Positions 44,152 to 54,700 of a DNA stretch of 64,000 bases are shown piece after piece. Both the position numbers and the translations under genes were made by a program. The stretch's first letter is position 1. Each line of letters starts with the position of its first letter. The notes below the pieces were generated by a model. It was not told the origin of the DNA. It searched no databases and saw only the letters and a program-made list of their open reading frames with translations. The stretch lies in contig NZ_SLZV01000008.1 of the NCBI RefSeq assembly GCF_004346095.1, forward strand, positions 1 through 64,000, written 5' to 3'. The DNA comes from Faecalimonas umbilicata. Its GTDB lineage: Bacteria; Bacillota; Clostridia; Lachnospirales; Lachnospiraceae.

Positions 44152-45171
44152 CTATGCTCCCCCCTTCTGTCCTTGTTTCTCTGCGTATTTCCAACATTTT
44201 ACAAAATGTCCCGGCTGTACTTCCACAGATGGTGGCTGCTCGCTTCTGCACTGTTTCGTCGCTTCCGAACATCGCGTGCAGAAGTGGCATCCTTCCGGAA
44301 CTTTCGAAAGAGGAGGCACCGTTCCCGGAATTGTCGGAAGTTTTTTCCCTTTTTCTACTCCTAAATGCGGAATACTTGCCAGAAGCCCCTTTGTATATGG
44401 ATGAAGCGGCTCAGCAAACAGCCGATCTGTCTTCGCCTCCTCTACAATCTGACCAAGATACATTACTTTTACACTGTGACAAATTTGAGACACTACTCCC
44501 ATGTCATGCGTAATAAACAACACCGACATTCCCAGTTTCTCATTCAGTTCCTGAATCAGATATAAAATCTGCTCCTGGATGGTAACATCAAGTGCAGTAG
44601 TCGGCTCATCTGCAATCAAAAGTTTCGGCTCACATGCCAATGCCATCGCAATCATTACCCTTTGCTGCATTCCTCCTGACAGTTCAAAAGGATATTTCTT
44701 CATACATGCTTCTGCACCTGGAATTCCTGTAAGTTCCAGCATTTGGACTGCACGCTTTCCTGCTTGCTGCTTTCCCATCTTTTTATGAAGCATTAAAATT
44801 TCACTTAACTGTTCACCGATTGTATGTACTGGACTTAGCGAATTTAGTGGATCCTGAAAAATAATAGAAATCTGATTTCCCCTGATCTTCTGCATACCTG
44901 AAAGTGATTTTTTCAAAAGATCTTCTCTCTCAAAAAGAATCTCTCCATTATACTTTACCACTGTATCATGATCTCTCAGCCTCAAGATAGACTGTGACAT
45001 CACACTTTTTCCAGAACCAGACTCTCCTACAATGCCTGTGATTTCCCCCGGCGCTACTGAAAAACTCACACTGTCTACCGCTGCAAGCCATTTCTTATGA
45101 ACCGAAAAGAAAACACTTAAATCCTTTACTTCCAGTATTGTCTCTTCGCTCTGTTTCATTTGCTCTTCCAT
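44152..45171 (-). CDS. oppD: Oligopeptide-type ABC transporter ATPase (OppD/DppD-like)
   Basis: Partner ATPase of OppF; 339 aa. Walker A is GESGSGKS, signature LSGGMQQRVMIA, Walker B LLIADEPTTALDV and switch His LFITHDMGVV. The C-terminal Cys motif is CHFCTRCSEATKQC. Its ATG overlaps the oppC stop by one base (TAATG), which fixes the start; a longer reading from 45288 would lie inside oppC. Confidence 0.9.
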   Translation of the reverse strand: MEEQMKQSEETILEVKDLSVFFSVHKKWLAAVDSVSFSVAPGEITGIVGESGSGKSVMSQSILRLRDHDTVVKYNGEILFEREDLLKKSLSGMQKIRGNQISIIFQDPLNSLSPVHTIGEQLSEILMLHKKMGKQQAGKRAVQMLELTGIPGAEACMKKYPFELSGGMQQRVMIAMALACEPKLLIADEPTTALDVTIQEQILYLIQELNEKLGMSVLFITHDMGVVSQICHSVKVMYLGQIVEEAKTDRLFAEPLHPYTKGLLASIPHLGVEKGKKLPTIPGTVPPLSKVPEGCHFCTRCSEATKQCRSEQPPSVEVQPGHFVKCWKYAEKQGQKGGA

Positions 45172-46067
45172 TATTTTTTCGCCCCTCCTTTTACTCTTGG
45201 ATCCAGATAGTCTCTTAGCCCGTCCCCAAACAGATTCAGGCTCAGTACACATAGGATTACTGCTATACCCGGGCAGAGCATTGTCCATGGTGCCTTTGAA
45301 AACACAAGCTTACTTGCCTGAAGCATATTTCCCCAACTCGCCGCAGGAGCCGGAACACCTGCCCCTAGAAAGCTGAGTGATGCCTCTGATATAATTGCCT
45401 GTGCGAAAATGAAAGATGCCTGCACAATCAATGGTGACACAACTCCCGGCAAAATTAATTTCCACAATATGCGGAGTGTACCGAACCCCTGCACCTTTGC
45501 CGCCTCGACATACGGCTGTTCCCGGATGACCATCGCACTCGCCCTCACCGTTCTCGCCACACTCGGCGTATAGACAACAGTCAGAGCAATCACGACGTTC
45601 CAGCTTGATGCTCCAAGTCCTGCAATCAATGCGATCGCCAAAAGGATTCCCGGAATTGCGATCAATCCATCGCAGATTCTCATCAAAATCTGATCCAATA
45701 TTTTAAAATAACTTGCATATATTCCAATAATTGTTCCCAGCAGGCAGGAAAACACAGCCACACAGCCCCCCACCCACAACGACACTCTCGCTCCGTACAT
45801 CAGACGGATAAAAATATCTCTTCCAAACTCGTCTGTCCCGAGAAGATATTTTCCTCCCGGCGCTTTCAATCTCTCTGCCACTGTCATCGCATTTGGATCA
45901 ACAGAACTAAAAATCGGAATCAAAACTGCCGCAAGCAAGATCAGCATAAATCCGGTAAATCCAATTATCAGCGCCGGACTTGCAAGCAAACGTTCTTTTC
46001 GAATCTGCCGCTGTTCTTTTATAATCAGTCCACTCGATTCTGAAATAGTTTTTCTTGTAAAATGCAT
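45171..46067 (-). CDS. oppC: Oligopeptide-type ABC transporter permease (OppC/DppC-like)
   Basis: Inner-membrane permease of 298 aa with an N-terminal helix and five more. LGTDEFGRDIFIRLMYGARVSL is shared by DppC-type permeases (shown here as LGTDEFGRDIF then IRLMYGARVSL), and the EAA coupling loop is at YVEAAKVQGFGTLRI. AGGAGG precedes the ATG. It lies between oppB and oppD in the usual order. Confidence 0.9.
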   Translation of the reverse strand: MHFTRKTISESSGLIIKEQRQIRKERLLASPALIIGFTGFMLILLAAVLIPIFSSVDPNAMTVAERLKAPGGKYLLGTDEFGRDIFIRLMYGARVSLWVGGCVAVFSCLLGTIIGIYASYFKILDQILMRICDGLIAIPGILLAIALIAGLGASSWNVVIALTVVYTPSVARTVRASAMVIREQPYVEAAKVQGFGTLRILWKLILPGVVSPLIVQASFIFAQAIISEASLSFLGAGVPAPAASWGNMLQASKLVFSKAPWTMLCPGIAVILCVLSLNLFGDGLRDYLDPRVKGGAKK

Positions 46068-46078
46068 CTTATCTCCTC

Positions 46079-47029
46079 CTATCTGCGCCCCGGCCGAAGT
46101 CTCGGATCTACAAATCCATATAAAATATCGACCGCAAGATTAACAAACACATATAGACATGTGACAAACAAAACAACTCCCTGTATCACAAATACATCTC
46201 TCCGGTTGATAGATCCAATTGTCAGCATTCCAAGTCCCGGAATATTAAAGAGCGTTTCCGTCACAATCGTTCCAGTGATCAGACTGCCAAAAGACTGTCC
46301 AACCGCCGTAAGGATAGCCGGAGCTGCATTTTTCAGTCCATATTTCATGATGACTGCCCACTCTTTCAATCCTTTCGCTCTGCCGGTATGGATATAATTT
46401 TTATAAAGTACATCCAAAAGCGCTGCCCTTGTCATTCTTGTAATATAAGCAGCTTGCACAATTCCAAGTGACAATGCCGGAACAAACAGATATTTCAAAT
46501 GTTCCCCCAGCCCTTCCGACAGCACCGCATAGCCTGCAACCGGAAACCACTGATTATATACACTGAGAAATAACATCAAAAACATACTCAGCAAAAATCC
46601 CGGAAGTGCCACCCCTAGCAGCGAAACAGATACTGCTGTCAAATCAAATGCAGTTCCTCTTTTGTATGCTGCAATAATTCCCATCGGCACTGCAAGTATA
46701 ATAGCAATAACCTGAGCGAAAATAGCAAGGCTTAATGTAGGTGGAAAATATTCCCGGATTGACTCCAGCACAGACTGGTGCAGAAAATAAGACTCTCCCC
46801 AGTTTCCCTGCAGTACATTACCAAACCAGTCCACATACTGTACAAGGAACGGCCTGTCAAATCCTAGTTCCGTATTCAATTCTGCAATCTGCTCCGGTGT
46901 AGCTTCCATCCCAAGCAGCGCTGTCGCCGGTCCTCCCGGAATCATATAGACGACGAGAAACGCCACGCAGGATACCACAAACAGCACCGGGAGCAAAGAT
47001 AAAAATCGTTTCCATATATAAGATAACAT
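46079..47029 (-). CDS. oppB: Oligopeptide-type ABC transporter permease (OppB/DppB-like)
   Basis: Inner-membrane permease of 316 aa, six helices, pairing with OppC. LGLDRPFLVQY-like sequence (here LGFDRPFLVQYVDW) and the EAA loop at YIHTGRAKGLKEWAVI are typical. The ATG at 47029 follows GAAGGAG. It ends 11 bases before oppC begins. Confidence 0.9.
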   Translation of the reverse strand: MLSYIWKRFLSLLPVLFVVSCVAFLVVYMIPGGPATALLGMEATPEQIAELNTELGFDRPFLVQYVDWFGNVLQGNWGESYFLHQSVLESIREYFPPTLSLAIFAQVIAIILAVPMGIIAAYKRGTAFDLTAVSVSLLGVALPGFLLSMFLMLFLSVYNQWFPVAGYAVLSEGLGEHLKYLFVPALSLGIVQAAYITRMTRAALLDVLYKNYIHTGRAKGLKEWAVIMKYGLKNAAPAILTAVGQSFGSLITGTIVTETLFNIPGLGMLTIGSINRRDVFVIQGVVLFVTCLYVFVNLAVDILYGFVDPRLRPGRR

Positions 47030-47099
47030 TGTCTTTCCCTCTCCTTCACCGAAAAGCGGCGGAGTGCCTTTTTTGCATCCCGCCGTCTTCTTTTTTCTA

Positions 47100-48668
47100 C
47101 TATTTTGTCGTTGTCGCATTCCAGTAGATTGGGAATCTCAAATATCCCACATCTTCTACCTCTGCACGCATTGCGCTGATTCCTGTGTAATGTCCAATAA
47201 CCGTTGCTGCTCCGTATTCGTATAAGAATGTCTGCAAATCTGCCCATGCAGCAGAAGCATCTTCCGCATTTGCTGCAGAACGAATCTTCTCGATTCCTTC
47301 TGATACTTCCGGTCTGTCAAGCCCTGCCCATCCTTTATCTAGTACAGACAATTGGATTGGCAACATGTTATAGCTATTACTTGTAATAAACATAGAATAC
47401 TGCTTCGGATCTGCACGGTGTTCCATGAATGTACTGAAGTCATAGCTTTCTACTTCCGCATTAATTCCAGCTTTCTTTAACTGTTCCTGAACAACAAGTG
47501 TTGCATTATACATTTCTTGATAATCTGGTGTTGTGACAAGCACAAGTTTTTCGTTATTGTATCCAGCTTTTTGGAGTAACTCTTTTGCTTTATCTACATC
47601 ATTCTGATTGTAATATTCTTTTCCTGCATCCGTTCCCCACTGTGCATCTGTCGGAATGCTCCAACTTGCATTTGCTTCAAAGAGGTCTGGATTTCCATAA
47701 CTTGCAAGCAAAATATCTTCACAATTTAATGCCGCCAAAACTGCCTGTCGCATATTGACATCTGCCATGATTCCTTCTGTTGTATTTAAGAACAGATTCA
47801 GTGTACCGCCGCGTTCTACACTCATTTCCAAATTTTTATCTTTGGAAAGTTCTTCATAGTTATCTGCTGGAATCTCTTCCGCAATATCATACTGTCCGCT
47901 CTGTACTCCGGCAATCCTTGTTGCCGTATCTGTCACAACGTCAAAGTAAAGTGTTTCCGTGGCAGCTTTCTTCTCCCCCGCAAGTCCGGTAGATACCTCT
48001 TCTGCCGGCTGATATGCTTCATTCTTCTCAAGCTTTACATACTGATCCTGCTTCCAATCTGCTACCTTATACGGACCAGTTCCAATATATTCCTTAATTC
48101 CTTCTGCTGTAGCTGTCTCTGCCACGTCTGCCGGATAGATTGCTGCAAACTGGATTGGACTTGCAAGAATCATGATGATATCTGAGGAAGCCTGATTCAC
48201 TTTCAATGTCACTGTATAATCATCCACCTTCTCAAATACAGAGCCTCCAATCAATGTTTTTGCTTTTGCAGAAACTTCCAACCATCTGTTCATAGAAGCA
48301 ACGACATCGTCTGCCTTCATCTCTTCTCCATTGTGAAACTTTACACCCTCGCGAAGTTTGATCGTATAGACCGTTCCATCCTCACTGACTTCATAAGATT
48401 TTGCAAGCACTGGTGTCGGTTCATAATTTTCACTCATTGCAAACAACGGCTCATAAATATGAACTCCAAGTCCTCCTACAATATTGGAATTGATTGACTG
48501 AGGGTCAAGAGATGGTGGATTTGCAGAAATTGCAATATGCATTTCTGATTCTTTTGTTTCCTTCTTTTCTGCGGTTCCCTTGTTCTCCTTTGCACCACCG
48601 CATCCTGTAAACAACAGCGACATACACATCGTTGCTGACAGAAGACCTGCTATTACTTTTCTTTTCAT
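47100..48668 (-). CDS. oppA: Extracellular solute-binding lipoprotein (family 5, OppA/DppA-like)
   Basis: Substrate-binding protein of the ABC importer, 522 aa, tethered to the membrane by a lipid. The lipobox is LLFTGC near residue 21. The mature protein has PPSLDPQSINSN and LREGVKFHNGEEMKADDVV, the family 5 signature. Family 5 proteins bind peptides, nickel, glutathione or plant-type compounds; the sequence alone does not tell which. The ATG at 48668 follows AGGAGG. It is the first gene of the operon, about 70 bases ahead of oppB. Confidence 0.9.
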   Translation of the reverse strand: MKRKVIAGLLSATMCMSLLFTGCGGAKENKGTAEKKETKESEMHIAISANPPSLDPQSINSNIVGGLGVHIYEPLFAMSENYEPTPVLAKSYEVSEDGTVYTIKLREGVKFHNGEEMKADDVVASMNRWLEVSAKAKTLIGGSVFEKVDDYTVTLKVNQASSDIIMILASPIQFAAIYPADVAETATAEGIKEYIGTGPYKVADWKQDQYVKLEKNEAYQPAEEVSTGLAGEKKAATETLYFDVVTDTATRIAGVQSGQYDIAEEIPADNYEELSKDKNLEMSVERGGTLNLFLNTTEGIMADVNMRQAVLAALNCEDILLASYGNPDLFEANASWSIPTDAQWGTDAGKEYYNQNDVDKAKELLQKAGYNNEKLVLVTTPDYQEMYNATLVVQEQLKKAGINAEVESYDFSTFMEHRADPKQYSMFITSNSYNMLPIQLSVLDKGWAGLDRPEVSEGIEKIRSAANAEDASAAWADLQTFLYEYGAATVIGHYTGISAMRAEVEDVGYLRFPIYWNATTTK

Positions 48669-48723
48669 AAACGTATTTCCTCCTGAATTTTTCCTTGAAA
48701 AATCTCTGTAGCATCTTGATATC

Positions 48724-48753
48724 CGGCATCCTACCGGAACCATACCTATTTTA
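48724..48753 (-). promoter_or_regulatory. Candidate promoter of the opp operon
   Basis: On the minus strand a TTAGAC box and a TAAAAT box are separated by 18 bases within roughly 48750-48780, ahead of a leader with a small CCGGT/GCCGGA hairpin. The exact position is approximate and the -35 box is imperfect. Confidence 0.35.
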
Positions 48754-48823
48754 ACGGAAGATTCTTTTTTCGTCTAATTGATTTTTTCTGCAAAAACTTA
48801 TTGTTTATCGATTTTATCAATAG

Positions 48824-48857
48824 AAAAAAGTGATCAATCCTACCAACTGATCACTTT
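48824..48857 (-). terminator. Terminator of the sppA-RDD-queA operon
   Basis: AAAGTGATCA (48827-48836) and TGATCACTTT (48848-48857) pair perfectly; on the minus strand the hairpin is followed by TTTTTT. It separates queA from oppA. Confidence 0.85.
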
Positions 48858-48863
48858 GCCTTT

Positions 48864-49889
48864 TTACCGGATAAACATCGCATCTCCAAAACTAAAGAAA
48901 CGATATCTTTCTTTAATTGCTTCCTCATATGCATTTAATACATGCTCTCTTCCTGCTAATGCCGAAACAAGCATAACAAGTGTAGATTCTGGCAGATGGA
49001 AGTTTGTAATCAGACAATCCAGTACTTTAAACTGATACCCCGGATAAATAAAAATATCCGTCCATCCACTCACGGGTGCGATCGTTCCATCTTCTTTTGC
49101 CGCAGACTCAATAGTACGGCAGCTTGTAGTACCGACCGCAATGACTCTTTTGCCATTTGCTTTTGCAGTGTTGATCTTCTCTGCTGCCTCTTCCTCAATC
49201 TGATAGAACTCAGAATGCATGTGGTGTTCTAAAATATTATCTACTTTCACCGGACGGAATGTCCCTAGACCTACATGCAAGGTCACTCTCGCAATCTGCA
49301 CTCCTTTTTCCTCAATCTTCTTTAACAGCTCCGGGGTAAAATGAAGTCCTGCTGTCGGCGCCGCTGCAGAACCGCTGTGTTTTGCATAAACCGTCTGGTA
49401 TCGGTTCTTATCTTCCAACTGATGTGTAATGTACGGCGGAAGCGGCATCTGTCCAAGCCGGTCAAGGATTTCTTCAAAAATCCCTTCATATTCAAAATGG
49501 ATCAGACGATTTCCTTCTTCTACAATATCCACCACTTCTCCGACTAACAATCCGTCCCCAAAGCTGATCCTTGTTCCCATCTTAGCCTTTTTCCCAGGTT
49601 TTACCAATGTCTCCCAGACATCGTTTTCCTTTCTCTTTAACAGCAATACTTCAATCTTTGCATCTGTTCCGATTTTGGAACCGATCAGCCTTGCCGGGAT
49701 CACTTTCGTGTCATTGATTACAAGGCAGTCCCCCGCCTCAAGATAATCTATGATTTCTCGGAACACATGATGTTCTGTCTTTCCCGTCTCCTTATCCAGT
49801 ACAAGCAATCTGGAACTGGATCGATCCTCCAGCGGATCCTGCGCGATCAATTCCTCCGGTAAATCAAAATTAAAATCTTCTTTTCTCAT
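48864..49889 (-). CDS. queA: S-adenosylmethionine:tRNA ribosyltransferase-isomerase QueA
   Basis: Transfers and rearranges the ribosyl part of SAM to form epoxyqueuosine in tRNA at the wobble position; 341 aa, cytoplasmic. [20 protein letters not shown] at the N-terminus, [18 protein letters not shown] and [11 protein letters not shown] are QueA signatures. GAAGGAG precedes the ATG. It overlaps the RDD gene by 20 bases. No tgt is seen after it; its terminator follows at once. Confidence 0.95.
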   Translation of the reverse strand: MRKEDFNFDLPEELIAQDPLEDRSSSRLLVLDKETGKTEHHVFREIIDYLEAGDCLVINDTKVIPARLIGSKIGTDAKIEVLLLKRKENDVWETLVKPGKKAKMGTRISFGDGLLVGEVVDIVEEGNRLIHFEYEGIFEEILDRLGQMPLPPYITHQLEDKNRYQTVYAKHSGSAAAPTAGLHFTPELLKKIEEKGVQIARVTLHVGLGTFRPVKVDNILEHHMHSEFYQIEEEAAEKINTAKANGKRVIAVGTTSCRTIESAAKEDGTIAPVSGWTDIFIYPGYQFKVLDCLITNFHLPESTLVMLVSALAGREHVLNAYEEAIKERYRFFSFGDAMFIR

Positions 49890-50556
49890 CTTCCGTCTCC
49901 TTCACTTCTTGTCGTTCTTCTATCTTCTCATCCATTCTGTCGCCCTGCATCTGCCGGCAAACTTCTCTATCTACTTTCTCCACGCTCTGTCTCTGCTCTG
50001 ATTCTGCCTGCACAGCTGGATTCTGCATAGGATGATGTGGCATCCCATATGATCCCTGCGGTACTCCGCTATTGACAACTGTCACTTTCACTCGCTTCTC
50101 GTAAATCACGCGCGTACCACAAATCATATCATGCAATCCCCTCTTCTGTCCATCAATTCCTGCCATGATATATCCGATTCCCCAAAAAAAGCTGCACAGA
50201 AATCTTCCGATCGTTTCTCGATAGATTACATTAAAAAGTGTAAGTTTCTCTCCTGTTTCCGCGACTACACGGAGATTCATCAGCTTTTTCCCAAGTGTTG
50301 TACCGGTATAATACGTCAGCAAAATATAATACAACACTCCGCCAAGATACAGATAAATATCCTTGATCGTATACGAAAACAACACCCTATACTCCAAAAG
50401 TTCCGTCGGAAAGAGCAGCGAAAGCAAAGCAAGCGGAATCCTTGCAAACAACAAGATTCCTCCAACTATTACCATATCAATCAAGTGCGCCGCCATCCGG
50501 ACAAAAAATCCTGCACATACAGCCGGCTCTCCGGCTTTATTGTAACTGTTCTGCAT
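49870..50556 (-). CDS. RDD family membrane protein
   Basis: A 228-aa protein with an RDD domain: [20 protein letters not shown], a second helix pair and [15 protein letters not shown]. The Arg-Asp-Asp-type signature appears in altered form as R-(M)-(x)4-D near residue 20-27. There are about four membrane helices, followed by a polar cytoplasmic tail of about 75 residues rich in Gln, Glu and Lys. RDD proteins have been linked to ion transport, but the role here is unknown. It overlaps sppA by 20 bases and queA by 20 bases. Confidence 0.75.
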   Translation of the reverse strand: MQNSYNKAGEPAVCAGFFVRMAAHLIDMVIVGGILLFARIPLALLSLLFPTELLEYRVLFSYTIKDIYLYLGGVLYYILLTYYTGTTLGKKLMNLRVVAETGEKLTLFNVIYRETIGRFLCSFFWGIGYIMAGIDGQKRGLHDMICGTRVIYEKRVKVTVVNSGVPQGSYGMPHHPMQNPAVQAESEQRQSVEKVDREVCRQMQGDRMDEKIEERQEVKETEDEKRRF

Positions 50557-51526
50557 AATACATCAGCACCCCGCTTCCAAGATCCTCATTCCATTCCGTC
50601 AGCACTTCCGCCTCAGATTTTGGTTTGAGTGTCTCCAGTTTAGAAAACAAAGATGCGAGCGGAGACACTCCCTGCTCAGGTTCATAAAATGTTGTACATC
50701 CTGTTTCCTGTTCCATTGCTTCCTGCATTTCCTCATACAGACTAATCTCATCGATCAACCCATTTGCTTTTGCCTGTTTTGCGGTGTAAGTTCTCCCATC
50801 TGCAATTTCTCTGACAGTCTCTTCTGTCATCTTTCTTCCATCTGCAACAATTTCCACAAACCGATCAAAAGACTCATCAACAGAACTCTGGTAAATCGCA
50901 ATCTGTTCCTCTGTCAGCTTACTCATATCTTTATTTTTTCCGCTAGTAATACTCACAGAGCGGATTCCCAGTTTCTCATACAGTCCACTCATATCGTATC
51001 CGGACATAATCACACCAATCGACCCCGTTGTCGTATTGGGATTCGCATAGATCTTATCGGATGGTGCAGAAATATAATACCCGCCAGACGCTGCATAATG
51101 CTCCATGTAAGTCCAAACCGGACGTCCGGTTTCTTCTTTATATGCTACTAATTTCCGGTATAATTCCTCCGACTCATATACGGTTCCTCCCGGAGAATCA
51201 ACTCGAAGTAAAATCCCCTGATTTTTCTGATCCTCCATCATCCGGTCAATATAATCCAATGTGGTATCATGCTGATAGCCTGCCACAGTATCAAATATAC
51301 CGTTGGAAGAAGTCTGTTCCTGAATCGTCCCTTCCACAGCAACAATTCCAATATATGGTTCTCCCGGAAGGGTTGTCGTATTTCCTCCTAACAGCGCATC
51401 CTCTGTCTTTTTTGCCGTATCCGCCAACATTCGCTCAGATAATGTATTTGTCAGCACACTGGAAACTCCTGTCACAATAAAAAGTCCTGCGGCAACAACC
51501 GCACCTATGATCTGTTTTTGATTCAT
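50537..51526 (-). CDS. sppA: Signal peptide peptidase SppA (S49 family)
   Basis: Membrane-anchored serine protease that degrades cleaved signal peptides; 329 aa. An N-terminal membrane helix (about residues 5-25) is followed by one S49 domain. SPGGTVYESEELY is the typical strand; the catalytic Ser147 is in AASGGYYIS and Lys197 is in TSGKNKD. Length fits the short, single-domain bacterial form. The ATG at 51526 follows AAAGGA; an earlier in-frame start has a poorer site. Confidence 0.92.
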   Translation of the reverse strand: MNQKQIIGAVVAAGLFIVTGVSSVLTNTLSERMLADTAKKTEDALLGGNTTTLPGEPYIGIVAVEGTIQEQTSSNGIFDTVAGYQHDTTLDYIDRMMEDQKNQGILLRVDSPGGTVYESEELYRKLVAYKEETGRPVWTYMEHYAASGGYYISAPSDKIYANPNTTTGSIGVIMSGYDMSGLYEKLGIRSVSITSGKNKDMSKLTEEQIAIYQSSVDESFDRFVEIVADGRKMTEETVREIADGRTYTAKQAKANGLIDEISLYEEMQEAMEQETGCTTFYEPEQGVSPLASLFSKLETLKPKSEAEVLTEWNEDLGSGVLMYYAEQLQ

Positions 51527-51691
51527 CTTCTGTTCATCCTTTCTTGCCTTTTCCATTTCCTGCAACTGCTATTTCTTATTCTACCATAGGAAAAAAAGAA
51601 AGTCATCAAAAGTTGTTCATCAACAAAATAAACTATAGTGTTGCGTAAGAGTCACCCTTTTTTCTCCATTAGCAACGTATACCACCAACTA

Positions 51692-51732
51692 AAAATACAC
51701 CTTACTAAAAATCTCTCAGCAAGGTGTATTTT
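51692..51732 (-). terminator. Terminator of the beta-helix protein operon
   Basis: AAAATACACCTT (51692-51703) and AAGGTGTATTTT (51721-51732) pair perfectly. On the minus strand it lies about 20 bases after the stop codon of the beta-helix gene. Confidence 0.8.
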
Positions 51733-51753
51733 CATAAATGCTTTTATCTATTA

Positions 51754-54700
51754 TTAATTTTCTTTTCTATTTGCTGTTTTCCTGTTTCTTTTTGAAACAC
51801 AAAAACAAATCATAATGATGCCTCCCGATACTATCAGCAGCAAAATCAACCCGGTAACTACAACAGGGTCTCCTGTTTTTACCGACTCTCCCTTACTTGG
51901 TTTTTGAGCTGTTTGCCCATTCGGCTTTTCTCCATCCGGTTTTGGCTGTTCTGGGTTTGGTTTTTCCGGACTTGGCTGCTCTGGGTTTGGCTGCTCTGGG
52001 TTTGGCTGTTCTGGGTTCGGCTGCTCTGGGTTTGGCTGTTCTGGGTTCGGCTGCTCTGGGTTCGGCTGTTCTGGGTTTGGCTGCTCTGGATCTGGTTGTT
52101 CCGGAACAGATGCCAAAAATTCAGCAGCTCCAATATCAGGCTTTCCATCGGCAAGGCTGTTTCCAAAGAAATCTTTGTCATATCCAACCCCATTGATTTG
52201 CGGGAAGTTATTTCCCACCACATAATCAATACTATTTCCATTTTTCGCCTGCTCAAAAAGATCTCTTGGAGACATACCTCTTCCGTCAACTAACTCTGTA
52301 CCTCCAAAATGTTTCCATGCTTCATCCACTGTAATTCCCTTGTCGATCAACACGGAAGTATCTTCCAATTTATATCCATCCAGAGCTCCAGAGGATCCGG
52401 TTACTGCTGTTTTACTCTCATTTACTTCCGGGCCGGTTCCAGGTGCTGTCAGACCTGCATCTTCCGCTTTCAGTGGGTTATCATCCCCCTCAAACGCCTC
52501 TATCCCACCAGTATATGCATTATTATATAATTTCATATACGTTGTCAGATTTTGTGTTTCTCCTCCATAGAATTTCTGTCCTTCTGGGTAGTGGAACACA
52601 TTATTAAATGCAAAGGTATCATTTACCCCTTGTCCAGCTCCTGTATTTGATAAGAAGAAGACTCCCTTCTCTAAAAGCTGATCTGAGTAAATTGTGTTGT
52701 TATAAATCATAGTTCCTTTTGGACATCCCTGTGCAAATTCAAATGTTTTATCACGGTCATTCTGACTGATATTGTAGCGCACTGTCGCTCCTGTATGCGG
52801 ATACCCACCCATAATAAGCATAAATCCACCTTCGTTATTGTGGCTGTAATTATACTGCATAACCGAGTTTGAAGATGCATGGTCACAGTCTAATCCCTGA
52901 CCATCCGTTGTTCCATGTGTCTCATATGCTTCATTATATTGCAACACTGTATTCGCTGCTTCAAATGGCCAGATACCAACATTATATCCTGTATTCTGAT
53001 ACCGACAATCTCTTACCAGGTTATGTTCAATCAATGCCCCATCTGTATCTCTGACTGTAATTCCATCTCCTCCGATTTTCTCCATATAGTTGTCTCTTAC
53101 AACTACGTTGGTCGATGGATACCAGTTTACAGGGACACCCGGATCATTCTTTTCCCACTGGTTACACCACTGTGAACTGATCAACTTAATTCCAGATCTG
53201 TCCACTCTCTCAAATGTACATCCCGAAATTAAAATCTGATCATATTTGCTTGGAACTCCTGTTAATGTTCCATTTTGTATATTTGCTTTTACATCGAAGA
53301 AAATTCCACCATTCCACTTCGATTTAATATTTCCATTAATGTCATGAATATAGCAATCTTCAATTCGAATATCTGAAGCGGTTCCAAAATCACGGATTGA
53401 CACGTTAATTGCTCTTAACGCTTTTTCCTGATTGTTGCTTCCATTCAACTCAAAATTTTGATTATACTTTTGATCTAAGTTTGTAATTTCTAAGCGATTA
53501 ATATGGATATACTGCTGATTATATAATGAAATTACATTTTCAACTTCTCCGTTTCCTTCCAGTCTTGGCAGTTCCCCTTCTCCGTAAGAACTGATTTCGA
53601 TTGGCTGTTCTGCACTTCCCATTCCCTGAAATGCTAACTGTTCCCCACGGAATACACTTCCACATTTTAATAAAATACGATCACCCGGAACAAACAAATT
53701 ATGTTCTTTAATTCTCCCTAATGTTCTCCACGCTTCTTTTTCCGATGTCCCGACAGATTGATCGTTTCCACCTTCAGAGTCTACATAAAATGTTTTCGCT
53801 TCTCTCACCGTATCATCTTCAAACACAGCATTGACTCTCAGTTTTTCAAACTCTCCCGCCGGCATCACAAATTTATTATCTACAATCGAAAGGCTTTCCA
53901 TTCCCTCCACCTGATATTCTTTGAAGCGATAGCCCGCTTTCGGAATCGTCTGGAGTGTAACCGTATCACCTTCTTTTGCTTCCGCAACATCTGAAACTGC
54001 TGTTCCGGCACGATGTTCCAAATCTTCCTGCCCATTGTAAATTGTTACAACTTCAATAGGTTTCTTTTCGCAAATTTTCTCTACGAGCAGATTGTCAAAT
54101 CCCATTGACGCTCCCTGTGTCATATTCCATAACTGAACTTTCGGTGTCATCCCACCCCAGTTGTTCTGTTCTGTATAAGCTACAAGTTCTTGACCATTTG
54201 CAGAAACTCTGACCTCATTTTTTACCACAGTGATTTCTATATGTGCATATTGCTCCGTCAACTGAAACGCTGCTTTTTTTAATTCTACATTCGTTCCGTC
54301 AATTTTTCTCAACATCAAGCTTCCCTGAGAATTAATCGCTACTACATAACGTTGTGTACTTTGTTCTCCACCACGAAAAGCAATCTGCATTGTACCCGAA
54401 GTTTGCGTAACTCTCCTTACATCCACAGAAATCCGATAGCCTTCCTGTGCCGAAACCTGACTCCAGTCAATAGCCGGCTCATAGAAATTGCTTCCTTGTC
54501 CTTCCGGGATATCTACCACCAATTCTCCGTTAGAAATGTGAACTCCTCCTGGAAGCGCAGCTCCTGGTTCTCCTCCAAAATCATCAAAAAAGACTTCATC
54601 TTTCCCTGGCTCCCTTGTTGTAAAATACGCCTTTACAACTACCGTAGGGAATTTTTCATTTAGTTGAAAACGGTTGTTATCGATTGTTACCAGATTATCT

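Noticed and set aside
51943-52101. Regular short repeats resembling a CRISPR array
   Set aside because: The units are contiguous 15-base repeats without spacers and are in frame with a coding region, giving PNPEQ repeats.
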